From Segatella copri (GTDB lineage Bacteria > Bacteroidota > Bacteroidia > Bacteroidales > Bacteroidaceae), in NCBI RefSeq assembly GCF_026015625.1, contig NZ_JAPDVG010000001.1, positions 1,860,001 through 1,924,000 on the forward strand: DNA of 64,000 bases. The letters run 5' to 3'. The notes below the pieces were generated by a model. The model made no database searches, was not told the origin of the DNA, and was given only the letters and a program-made list of their open reading frames with translations. Positions within the stretch are counted from its first letter, which is position 1. Every line of letters begins with the position of its first letter. The position numbers were made by a program, and so were the translations under genes. Shown piece after piece: positions 43,704 through 51,716 of the stretch.

Positions 43704-45587
43704 ATGACAATAAATAAATCATTCAGCCCAAAGCAATGGGCTAACATCAATACTGCGGAACAAATCCGCACAGTGACCAATCGTATCGTAGAGATGGGTA
43801 TCGACATCACCGCAGGCTATAACCGTTGGCGCAACATCGCCTTTGGTATCTCGCTCGAAATGGGCGAAGAAGGCAGAAGCTTCTTCCACGCCATCAGTCG
43901 ATTCAATGCCGATTACAACCACAAGGAATGCGACAAGCTCTATGACGACTGTATCAAGCGACTCAATTCCAACAGCAACCATTCTGGCATCAGCATTGCT
44001 TCTTTCTTCGGTTATGCCAAGGAAGCAGGGGTTAACATTACCATGGGAGTTGCTAACAGCACAAAAAACGCAATCTCTACAAACATTGCAAATGATGCAA
44101 ACCTTGCAAACTCTGCAAATGATGCAAACACAGAAGAACCCATCCCTCTGCCAACCTTCAGCGACAAAGTAGCCACCAACTTGCCCCCAATCTTCAAGGA
44201 CATCACAACCTTGGGCAAGACACCTACCGAGAAAGACATGCTCTTGCTTGCCTCCATCACCATTCTGAGCGGAGCCTTCCCAGAGGTCTTCGCCATCTAT
44301 GATGACATGCGAGTATATCCTAACCTCTTCACCTTCCTCGTGGCAAACGCAGCCAGCGGCAAAGGACGTACCTCTGCTTGCCTCAAGCTGGTGAGTCCTA
44401 TAGAGCAAGAAATACGTGAGGCCAATAAACAGGAGGTGGACGATTACCAACAGCAACTCGCTGACCTGCGTGCCTTGGGCAACAAAAAGTCCGTTGCCAT
44501 GCCTATGCCCAAGGAACCGCCTTATCGCTCAATGTTGATACCAGCCAACTGTTCCTCTACCGCTATCTACCAAGCCCTCCACGACAACCACGACCAAGGG
44601 ATCACCTTCGAGACTGAGGCTGATTCGCTCGCCAACACCCTCAAGAGCGACTATGGCAATTTCTCCGATGGTCTGCGCAAGGGTTTCCATCATGAGGACA
44701 TCACCTATCGACGTCGCAAGGAGAACGAGCACGTGGAGATTCACAACCCTAAATGGACGGTCTATCTCACAGGTACACCAGGACAGGTGAACAACCTCAT
44801 CCCTTCACCTGAGAACGGACTTTTCTCCCGCTTTCTCTTCATGAAGGTGGATATTCCTGCCAAATGGCACAACGTGTTCAGCAAGGCTAAGCGCACCATC
44901 GACGAGGAAATGGAAACCATCGGCAAGCGTGTGTTCCGCATCCATCAGCATTTGGTTGCTAGCAAGAGTATGAAGCCAAAGACTGGTCAGTCCTACTCGA
45001 ATGACATCCTGTTTGAACTGACTGATGCACAAGGTGAGCAATTCAACAAATACTTCGAGAGCCTAGTGGAGGAATACAAGAACATGTTGGGCAGAGACTT
45101 TGTGGCAAGCATCTACCGACTGGGACTGAGCACCTTCCGCATCGCCATGGTTTTGAGTATCGCAAGATTGGAGGAAACGCTTTCCGAAAGTTCCACAACC
45201 TCCATCTCTGAGAATGCAACAACCTCCATTATTTGCCGAGACGAAGACTTGGACAATGCCATAACCATCGCCGACACACTGATGCAGCACGCCGCAAAAA
45301 TCTTTGCCACGCTTATGCCAAACAAGGAGGAAGACGGAACATTGGGAATCAAACTAAGCCCTAAGAGCGAAAGACTCTTCGAGAACCTTCCCGACAAGTT
45401 CAATCGCCAAACGGTTCTTTCTATCGGAAAAAAGCTTGGCATTCCTCAGCGCACAGCCGAGAAATATGTAGGCGAATATGTCAACAAGCACGGTCTATGC
45501 AAACGAACAGGAAACGGCGAATATGAGAAGGTTAAGCAACAAAACGCAGACGAGCGCAGCCTCCTACCGATGCTTGGAAAGTGCTGA
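43704..45587 (+). CDS. DUF3987 / PriCT-type primase-helicase-like protein
   Basis: 627 residues, preceded by AAGGAG. The N-terminal PriCT-2-like module (QWANINTAEQIRTVTNRIVEMGIDITAGYNRWRNIAFGISLEMGEEGRSFFHAISRF) is joined by a repeat linker (TNIANDANLANSANDANTE) to the DUF3987 domain. That domain has the P-loop-like NAASGKGRTS (about residue 218) and PANCSSTAIYQALHDNHDQGITFETEAD. It resembles the C-terminal part of the 12763 protein. Presumed ATP-dependent DNA-replication or mobilisation role of a mobile element; unproven. Confidence 0.85.
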   Translation: MTINKSFSPKQWANINTAEQIRTVTNRIVEMGIDITAGYNRWRNIAFGISLEMGEEGRSFFHAISRFNADYNHKECDKLYDDCIKRLNSNSNHSGISIASFFGYAKEAGVNITMGVANSTKNAISTNIANDANLANSANDANTEEPIPLPTFSDKVATNLPPIFKDITTLGKTPTEKDMLLLASITILSGAFPEVFAIYDDMRVYPNLFTFLVANAASGKGRTSACLKLVSPIEQEIREANKQEVDDYQQQLADLRALGNKKSVAMPMPKEPPYRSMLIPANCSSTAIYQALHDNHDQGITFETEADSLANTLKSDYGNFSDGLRKGFHHEDITYRRRKENEHVEIHNPKWTVYLTGTPGQVNNLIPSPENGLFSRFLFMKVDIPAKWHNVFSKAKRTIDEEMETIGKRVFRIHQHLVASKSMKPKTGQSYSNDILFELTDAQGEQFNKYFESLVEEYKNMLGRDFVASIYRLGLSTFRIAMVLSIARLEETLSESSTTSISENATTSIICRDEDLDNAITIADTLMQHAAKIFATLMPNKEEDGTLGIKLSPKSERLFENLPDKFNRQTVLSIGKKLGIPQRTAEKYVGEYVNKHGLCKRTGNGEYEKVKQQNADERSLLPMLGKC

Positions 45588-45596
45588 AAAAAGTAG

Positions 45597-45695
45597 TATC
45601 TTTGCAATGTGGTTAGGAAACGAGGGCTACGGACCATGATTTAGCTCAACGGCGACAAGACTTGCTCTGTACCCTCTCCGTACCTGCTCCGTACC
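45597..45695 (+). promoter_or_regulatory. Promoter and 11-bp iterons before the DUF6266 gene
   Basis: The -7 element TATCTTTG is at 45597-45604. In the leader CTCTGTACC (45665), CTCCGTACC (45676) and CTCCGTACC (45687) repeat with an exact 11-bp period. Confidence 0.6.
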
Positions 45696-45791
45696 AAGTC
45701 TATACATGCTCCGAGAAACTTAGTTTTGAGGGGATAAAGATAGAATTCATTTAGTGTTTAACAATTTAATATTAAAGAAAGGAACAAGATT

Positions 45792-46586
45792 ATGGGAAAA
45801 ATTAAACAAGGTATCCTTGGTGGATTCAATGGAACCGTAGGAACAGTAGTTGGTGGTAGTTGGAAGGGCATGGCTTACATGCGTGGCAAGGCCCAGAGTA
45901 TCAAGAACCCTCGTACCGAGAAACAGATGTCACAGCGCATCAAGTTTGGTATGGCACAGAAGTTTGTCAAAGTGATGACAGCCTATTTGAAAGTGGGTTT
46001 CCGCAACTACACCCAGCACCAGACAGCCACCAATGCGGCCATGAGCCACACCGTGCGCAACTGCATGGCAGGCAAGTATCCCGCCTTTGGTATCGACCCT
46101 AGCAAGGTATTGGTGAGTAGCGGCTCCTTGATGCCGGGCCGTTTCTGCACGGTGAAAGTGGCAAGCAACGTGGCGACCTTTTCCTGGGAGGACAACTCTG
46201 ACGAGAGCCACGCCAGCATCGACGATTTCGCCATGCCTCTCGTCTACAATTTCACAAAGGGCGAGGCAGTATTCACCACCGAAGATGCGAGTCGTATAGA
46301 TTGCAAAACTGTGTTGAAACTCCCTGTCGATTGGTCTGACGACCTTCTCTCCTGCTACATCGCCTTTGCCTCAGTGCAAAACTCAAGCGTGAGCAACTCT
46401 GTGTATGTAGGTGACGTGAAGAGCGATGGCAGTGTGGAGCAAGGTGCCAACGGCATCCTCTACAACGACGGTGTCATCGACAAGAACAAACCAAACGAGG
46501 GTTCTAACAAGGGTGACAATGGCGACAGCAGCACTACCACCCCAACAAATCCTAGCGAAGGAAGCGGTGACGATGGTCTAGAGTAA
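45792..46586 (+). CDS. DUF6266 family protein
   Basis: 264 residues. The hallmark N-terminus GILGGFNGTVGTVVGGSWKGMAYMRGKAQSIKNPRTEKQMSQRIKFG is present, followed by beta-rich regions (FSWEDNSDESHASIDDFAMPLVYN). The C-terminal 45 residues are Asn/Ser/Gly/Thr-rich and end GDDGLE, like the tail of the HU-like protein in locus 1. The N-terminal lattice-like repeats suggest a structural or self-assembling protein; function is unknown. It has its own promoter and is followed by a terminator. Confidence 0.85.
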   Translation: MGKIKQGILGGFNGTVGTVVGGSWKGMAYMRGKAQSIKNPRTEKQMSQRIKFGMAQKFVKVMTAYLKVGFRNYTQHQTATNAAMSHTVRNCMAGKYPAFGIDPSKVLVSSGSLMPGRFCTVKVASNVATFSWEDNSDESHASIDDFAMPLVYNFTKGEAVFTTEDASRIDCKTVLKLPVDWSDDLLSCYIAFASVQNSSVSNSVYVGDVKSDGSVEQGANGILYNDGVIDKNKPNEGSNKGDNGDSSTTTPTNPSEGSGDDGLE

Positions 46587-46600
46587 CCTCATTTCTAAAC

Positions 46601-46638
46601 AAAGAGGGTGTGTCACAGACTTATGACACACCCTCTTT
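46601..46638. terminator. Bidirectional terminator (shared GAGGGTGTG hairpin)
   Basis: AAAGAGGGTGTGTCA (46601-46615) pairs perfectly with TGACACACCCTCTTT (46624-46638), between convergent genes; near-identical core to 23093-23126. Confidence 0.85.
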
Positions 46639-46647
46639 TTGTTATCT

Positions 46648-48177
46648 TCATCCTTCTATCTGTGTATTTGGCCAATTCACCAGATATAGCATTTCGGTGG
46701 CACGGGTGAAAGCAGTATAGAGCCAATGGATATAATCGGGAGTAAGCATATCATCCGTCATATAGCCCTGGTCTACATAAACATGCGACCACTGTCCACC
46801 CTGCGCTTTATGACAGGTAACGGCATAGGCAAACTTCACTTGCAGAGCATTGAAATATGGGTCTTGCCGGATTGCCTTCATACGGTCTGCCTTCAGTGGT
46901 ATGTCCTGATAATCTTCCTCTATCTTATGGAAAAGCTGCTCTTGCTGATCATGGGTCAAAGCAGGAGCCTCACTCGTCAAGGTATCCAGCAATACCGTAG
47001 CCTCCAGTTCATAATTGTCATAATCGGGGAATTTCAACAGAAGGGTGGCAAAATGAAAGCCGTAGAGGTCGATGCGACGGCTCACCTTCATCACCTTCGC
47101 CCTATCTCCATTAGCCAAGAAAGCAGGAATCTCATGACTTGGAACTTCGTTACTTTGAACTGTATGATTAGCTAAAGTATTAAATTTTTCACTCTTCACT
47201 TTTCGTTCTTCACTTAATTGCCTTTCCTTTATCTTCTTTCTTTCTTCCTCCATCCAATAATAATTGTTCTTCACAATCATCAGCATGTCGCCACTCTCGA
47301 GTTCCTCTTCCCTATCAAGCACCATGTTGCGGATGCCCTGGTTGAAGATGTTGGCGCGCTTGTTGCTACGAGTCACCACAATGGTATCGTCAAGTCCTAC
47401 CTGATGATAGCTGTCGCCAAGTGCCTCGATGAGTTCTGCGCCCGGCATCTCCCTGATATCCGAGAAACCGGAGAAACGGATTTTAGGCAGTTGGGTAATG
47501 TCATCGTGGGTAATCATCTGGCGGATACGGGTAGCATTAAATAGAATACCCGACTGCTGACTCTGACGGACTACTTCGTTCAAATCGCACTCATAAACCG
47601 ACAGTCCATATCCCTGGAGCATCGCAGCAGAAAGAGCTGGTGATTCTTCCTCACCAACAGGAGGCAACTGTGCCTTATCGCCAATCAACAAAAGCCGGTC
47701 GTTACGTCCCTGATACACAAAATGAACCAGATCATCTAGCAGACAACCGCTGCCAAAGGTGGTTCCGCCCAATCCCAGATTGGCAATCATCGAAGCCTCA
47801 TCTACCATAAAAAGCGTATCAGTATAGAGATTATCATTGAGATTGAACTGTCCATCCACTCCGGCAAACGCCTTTTCGCGATAGATGCGGCGATGAATGG
47901 TATAGGCAGGCATCCCGCTGTTCAGAGAGAAGACCTTAGCCGCCCTACCCGTAGGAGCAAGGAGCATCACCTTCTGGCGAACGGCACAGAGCGTACGGAC
48001 GATAGCACCCGAAAGCGATGTCTTACCGGTACCCGCACTACCCCGGAGAATCATCACAGCATGAGGATTACTATCCGTCATAAACTGCACGAAAACATCG
48101 AGCGCCTGAGCCTGTTCTGGGGTTGGCGGAAAGCCAAATTGCTGTAATATCTGATATTTTAACTCTTCAATGTTCAT
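46648..48177 (-). CDS. RecD-like ATP-dependent DNA helicase
   Basis: 509 residues. SF1 motifs: I LRGSAGTGKTSLSG (about residue 45), II LFMVDEASMI, III LLIGDKAQLPPVG, and the C-terminal AVTCHKAQGGQWSHVYVDQGY and WLYTAFTRATEMLYLV. A stand-alone RecD2-type 5'-3' helicase for repair or recombination. About residues 310-345 carry an extra segment (ERQLSEERKVKSEKFNTLANHTVQSNEVPSHE). Its DNA is the same low-complexity GAAGAGTGAAG-type repeat seen between genes (43588-43612), so an intergenic repeat seems to have entered the gene in frame. Confidence 0.92.
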   Translation of the reverse strand: MNIEELKYQILQQFGFPPTPEQAQALDVFVQFMTDSNPHAVMILRGSAGTGKTSLSGAIVRTLCAVRQKVMLLAPTGRAAKVFSLNSGMPAYTIHRRIYREKAFAGVDGQFNLNDNLYTDTLFMVDEASMIANLGLGGTTFGSGCLLDDLVHFVYQGRNDRLLLIGDKAQLPPVGEEESPALSAAMLQGYGLSVYECDLNEVVRQSQQSGILFNATRIRQMITHDDITQLPKIRFSGFSDIREMPGAELIEALGDSYHQVGLDDTIVVTRSNKRANIFNQGIRNMVLDREEELESGDMLMIVKNNYYWMEEERKKIKERQLSEERKVKSEKFNTLANHTVQSNEVPSHEIPAFLANGDRAKVMKVSRRIDLYGFHFATLLLKFPDYDNYELEATVLLDTLTSEAPALTHDQQEQLFHKIEEDYQDIPLKADRMKAIRQDPYFNALQVKFAYAVTCHKAQGGQWSHVYVDQGYMTDDMLTPDYIHWLYTAFTRATEMLYLVNWPNTQIEG

Positions 48178-48194
48178 ATTTCGAAAACTTTTAG

Positions 48195-48202
48195 TATCTT
48201 TG
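48195..48202 (+). promoter_or_regulatory. -7 element for the 48255-50174 unit
   Basis: TATCTTTG followed by GCAG, 53 bp before ATG 48255. Confidence 0.55.
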
Positions 48203-48254
48203 CAGAAAATTTACTGCACCTATTTGCTGTGCAAAAGTAATAATACTTTTTGAA

Positions 48255-48734
48255 ATGAGAAAAAGAATAAAGAATAATTATATTTTGGGAGCATGCGTCA
48301 TCATCATGATGCTACTCTGTATTCTGAGTGTAAGCCAGCCCATCCGCTTCCAGAAAGCCATGGCTAGCAGAGAAGCAGAGGTGAAGGAGAAACTGATGCA
48401 GATACGTCAGGCTGAAGAGAAATACAAGGCGAAACACGGCGTATATACAGGCGATTTTCCGACACTGGTAAAAGGCAAGTACTTACAGGAAGATGCCCAA
48501 TACATTCCTTATGCCGACGGTAAGAAGTTTACACTTGCTGCCACGGTTATCGTAGGAAAAAGCGGTAAGCAGATTCCGGTGATGGAATGTGGGGCCGGTT
48601 ATGAAACCTTCCTCGACGGACTCGATGAAGGTTCCATCCAGCAGAAGATAGAGGAGGCCAACTATGCCGGCAACTATCCCGGACTCAAGATAGGCGATTT
48701 AACGACAGATAATAACAACGCAGGTAATTGGTAA
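48255..48734 (+). CDS. Pseudopilin-like membrane protein
   Basis: 159 residues: basic N-terminus, one helix (YILGACVIIMMLLCILSVSQPI), then a helical stalk (REAEVKEKLMQIRQAEEKYKAKHGVYTGDFPTLVKG) as in type II secretion/pilin minor subunits, and a small soluble domain. No prepilin-peptidase G-F-x4-E site is evident, so it is pilin-like in shape only. The stop overlaps the DUF3822 start by 7 bp, so the genes are coupled; the operon continues towards rsmD. Confidence 0.75.
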   Translation: MRKRIKNNYILGACVIIMMLLCILSVSQPIRFQKAMASREAEVKEKLMQIRQAEEKYKAKHGVYTGDFPTLVKGKYLQEDAQYIPYADGKKFTLAATVIVGKSGKQIPVMECGAGYETFLDGLDEGSIQQKIEEANYAGNYPGLKIGDLTTDNNNAGNW

Positions 48735-49549
48735 CAGATATGCAAATAAAAGGTAACAACATTCAGCAAGCACGACTCACCATCCGCGTGAGCAGAAACA
48801 CTCTCAGCTTTTCGGTAGTTGACCGTGAAGCTGAGCATCAGCTCATCTATGAACCTTATACAGTAAAGAGTGGTGTTTCGATGGCAGCCAACTTGCGTCA
48901 GGCTTTCAAGGAGAGTACTCTCCTGCAGCGGGGATACCAGAAGGTACGCGTATATCTCGATTCGCCTATCCTGCTGGTTCCTATCGAAGAATTTCATGAA
49001 GAGGATATCGATGTGCTCTATCAGCATGCCTTCAACAGTCATAACAGCGATGCCATTCTCTACAGAGTGCAGCCGGAACTGAATGCGGTAGCGGTATTCC
49101 CTATCAACAAGGATTTGAAGATGGTGGTAGAAGACAACTTCAAGGATGTCCGCTTCACACCTATCATGCAACCGATGTGGCACTATCTGCATCATCGCAG
49201 TTTCACCGGCATTCACCGCAAGCTCTATGTTTATTTCCACGACAAGAAGCTGGACGTTTTCGGTTTCGAGAAGAACCGTTTCAAATTCTTCAACTCGTTC
49301 AATGCCGAGCATGCCAAGGATGCCCTCTATTTCATTCTCTATGTATGGAAGCAGTTAGGATTCAACCAGATGCAGGATGAGTTGCATGTATCAGGCAATG
49401 TTCCGGATAAGGACTGGTTCCTCTACAACACGAAACTCTATATCAAGAAGACCTTCATTCTGAATCCTGCCGCCGAATTCAACCGTGCGCCCATCACAGA
49501 GATTAAAGGTCTGCCATTCGATTTAATGGCGCTGTACTTAAGTAAGTAA
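48728..49549 (+). CDS. DUF3822 family protein
   Basis: 273 residues (ATG 48740 is an alternative start). The arrangement resembles an actin/ASKHA-like fold: LTIRVSRNTLSFSVVD, KLYVYFHDKKLDVFGFEKNRFKFFNSF, DALYFILYVWKQLGF. DUF3822 genes sit directly before rsmD in Bacteroidetes, as here. The role is unknown; a link to pilus/PilM-like assembly is suggested by the fold and the pseudopilin-like neighbour (inference). Confidence 0.85.
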   Translation: MVTDMQIKGNNIQQARLTIRVSRNTLSFSVVDREAEHQLIYEPYTVKSGVSMAANLRQAFKESTLLQRGYQKVRVYLDSPILLVPIEEFHEEDIDVLYQHAFNSHNSDAILYRVQPELNAVAVFPINKDLKMVVEDNFKDVRFTPIMQPMWHYLHHRSFTGIHRKLYVYFHDKKLDVFGFEKNRFKFFNSFNAEHAKDALYFILYVWKQLGFNQMQDELHVSGNVPDKDWFLYNTKLYIKKTFILNPAAEFNRAPITEIKGLPFDLMALYLSK

Positions 49550-49556
49550 GACAAGA

Positions 49557-49640
49557 GTTGATAGTTAAAAGTTGATAGTTAAGAATTCAACAGAATAGCT
49601 TATCATAAAGTTCAATGTTCAACATTCAAAGTTCAAAGTA
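49557..49640. repeat. Intergenic heptamer-type repeats
   Basis: GTTGATAGTTAAAA then GTTGATAGTTAAGA (about 14-bp period), followed by GTTCAATGTTCAACATTCAAAGTTCAAAG (read as 7-bp units); same class as at 564 and 16701. Confidence 0.7.
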
Positions 49641-49643
49641 AAT

Positions 49644-50174
49644 ATGAGAATCATAACAGGACTATATAAGGGACGCCATTTCGACATTCCACGTTCGTTT
49701 AAGGCACGTCCGACAACAGATTTTGCAAAGGAGAACATCTTTAATGTGCTGCAGGGATATATTGATTTTGAAGATACCTCTGCCCTCGACCTCTTTGCCG
49801 GCACGGGCAGCATTTCGCTCGAACTGGTATCACGAGGCTGCAGCCGGGTAATTAGCGTAGAGGCCGACCGCGATCATGCCAACTTCATACGCCAATGTTT
49901 TCAGAAGTTGGGCGAAGACAAAGATATTCTGATTCGTGGTGATGTATTCCGTTTTCTGAAGACCTGCAAGCAGAAGTTTGACTTTATCTTTGCCGATCCT
50001 CCATACGCTCTGAAGGAGTTGCCGCAGATTCCAGACCTCGTTCTGAATGGTGACTATCTCAACGAAGGAGGCATCTTCGTCTTTGAGCATGGCAAAGACT
50101 ATGATTTCTCCGAGCATCCACGATTTCTGGAGCACAGAAGTTACGGAAGCGTAAACTTCTCAATATTCAGATAG
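49644..50174 (+). CDS. rsmD: 16S rRNA (guanine966-N2)-methyltransferase
   Basis: 176 residues. MRIITGLYKGRHF is the family start, RPTTDFAKENIFNVLQ follows, the SAM-binding motif is ALDLFAGTGSISLELVSRG, and the catalytic DPPY is in FIFADPPYALKELP. It methylates G966 of 16S rRNA in the assembled small subunit. Ends 5 bp before a strong hairpin. Confidence 0.95.
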   Translation: MRIITGLYKGRHFDIPRSFKARPTTDFAKENIFNVLQGYIDFEDTSALDLFAGTGSISLELVSRGCSRVISVEADRDHANFIRQCFQKLGEDKDILIRGDVFRFLKTCKQKFDFIFADPPYALKELPQIPDLVLNGDYLNEGGIFVFEHGKDYDFSEHPRFLEHRSYGSVNFSIFR

Positions 50175-50179
50175 AAAAA

Positions 50180-50217
50180 ATCCCCGTTTGCACCAGACAA
50201 GATGCAAACGGGGATTT
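50180..50217. terminator. Bidirectional terminator between rsmD and cls
   Basis: AATCCCCGTTTGCA (50180-50193) pairs perfectly with TGCAAACGGGGATT (50204-50217); flanked by A and T runs. Confidence 0.9.
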
Positions 50218-50222
50218 ATTCG

Positions 50223-51647
50223 TTATAACAGCGGCGAGAGTAATCTTACCGTACTCTCGAAAAGACGCTGCAGGAACGGACGTTTTACGAAATAAGATAC
50301 ATCATCTACCAGGATACTCTTCGCCTCATCCCGCAGATAGACAGCCTTCACGCGCTGCGCCATCCCCTCATCAAAGAAGAACGCATTCGCTTCGAAATTA
50401 TTCTCAAAACTTCGGAAATCGATATTCGTACTGCCTATCGTACAGAGATTATCATCGCTCACCAGCAATTTACTATGATTAAAGCCTGCCGTATAGAGAT
50501 AAACCTTTACGCCAGCCTCTATCGCCTCCATCACATACGAACGTGATGCCCACTCAACCAGTTTGGCATCAGCATGACGGGGCAACATCAGACGAATATC
50601 CACACCCGCCAGAGCTGCTGTTCTCATGGCAAACAATACAGGTTCGGTCGGCAGGAAATAAGGCGTTTCCATATACACATACTTCCGGGCCTGAAGCAGG
50701 ATGCGGACATAGCCCTGCATGATATCAGGCCAAGGACTGATAGGACTGCTCGTAACTATCTGTACGAGACAATTGTTGCGGATATGCGCACTGACCGGCG
50801 GATAATACTGACGATTGGTAACTAATGTACGGTCTACGAAATACCAGTCTACCAGAAAGGCTCTCTGAATGGCGTAAACGCCACCGCCCTCAATACGGAG
50901 ATGCGTATCGCGCCAAGCCTGTTTCTTATCACCCTTCACATAGCGCAGAGCTATATTCATGCCGCCGATAAAGCCCACCTTACCATCTATGACACAGAGT
51001 TTGCGGTGGTTACGATAGTTTACCTTACTCGTAAAAGCCGGAAAGCGGACTGGCATGAACGAATGTACATCAATGCCTGCATCACGCATACGTTCAAAGA
51101 ATTCATTCTTCACCTTCCAGCAGCCTACATCATCATAAATCAGTCGCACCTCTACTCCCTGCTCCGCCTTATCAATCAAGGCATCAGCTATCAGATATCC
51201 CAAGGCATCGGCTTCGAAGATATAGGTATCGAGATGAATATGATGCTTTGCCTGTCCTATATTATATAATAAGGTAAGGAAGAAATCATAGCCATCAGTA
51301 TAAATATCCACCTGATTATCTTTAAAAGGCAGCGCCCAACTCTGGTTGGCAAAGAGATTCATCAGCGGTTTATTGCTGTCTGGCAGGTGAAGATTCTCCT
51401 GCTCTACGAACTCGAGCATGGAGCGCTTGGTGAGCTGGTCCATGCTGCGGTCGCTGATAAGCCGTTCCTTGCGGGTATTCTGTCCGAAGAAGAAATAGAA
51501 GATGATACCCACAAAGGGGATGAAGAAGAAGACCAATATCCATGCCATCGTCTTGGCGGGCTGACGATTGTCCATCAAGACGGTGATGATAGCCGGAACG
51601 GTTATCACGACATAAAGCAACAGATATATCCAGTGAAAATAAATCAT
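50223..51647 (-). CDS. cls: Cardiolipin synthase
   Basis: 474 residues. Two N-terminal membrane helices (WIYLLLYVVITVPAIITVLM, TMAWILVFFFIPFVGIIFYFFFG) precede two phospholipase-D HKD motifs: HRKLCVIDGKVGFIGGMN and HSKLLVSDDNLCTIGSTNID. It joins two phosphatidylglycerol molecules to cardiolipin at the inner membrane. Length and layout are normal. Confidence 0.95.
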   Translation of the reverse strand: MIYFHWIYLLLYVVITVPAIITVLMDNRQPAKTMAWILVFFFIPFVGIIFYFFFGQNTRKERLISDRSMDQLTKRSMLEFVEQENLHLPDSNKPLMNLFANQSWALPFKDNQVDIYTDGYDFFLTLLYNIGQAKHHIHLDTYIFEADALGYLIADALIDKAEQGVEVRLIYDDVGCWKVKNEFFERMRDAGIDVHSFMPVRFPAFTSKVNYRNHRKLCVIDGKVGFIGGMNIALRYVKGDKKQAWRDTHLRIEGGGVYAIQRAFLVDWYFVDRTLVTNRQYYPPVSAHIRNNCLVQIVTSSPISPWPDIMQGYVRILLQARKYVYMETPYFLPTEPVLFAMRTAALAGVDIRLMLPRHADAKLVEWASRSYVMEAIEAGVKVYLYTAGFNHSKLLVSDDNLCTIGSTNIDFRSFENNFEANAFFFDEGMAQRVKAVYLRDEAKSILVDDVSYFVKRPFLQRLFESTVRLLSPLL

Positions 51648-51716
51648 ATAGCATTTCTCCTTTTAAATCTCTAATACTTCATTACAGAGTTCCTCCCCAC
51701 ACGACAGGAGTTCCGG

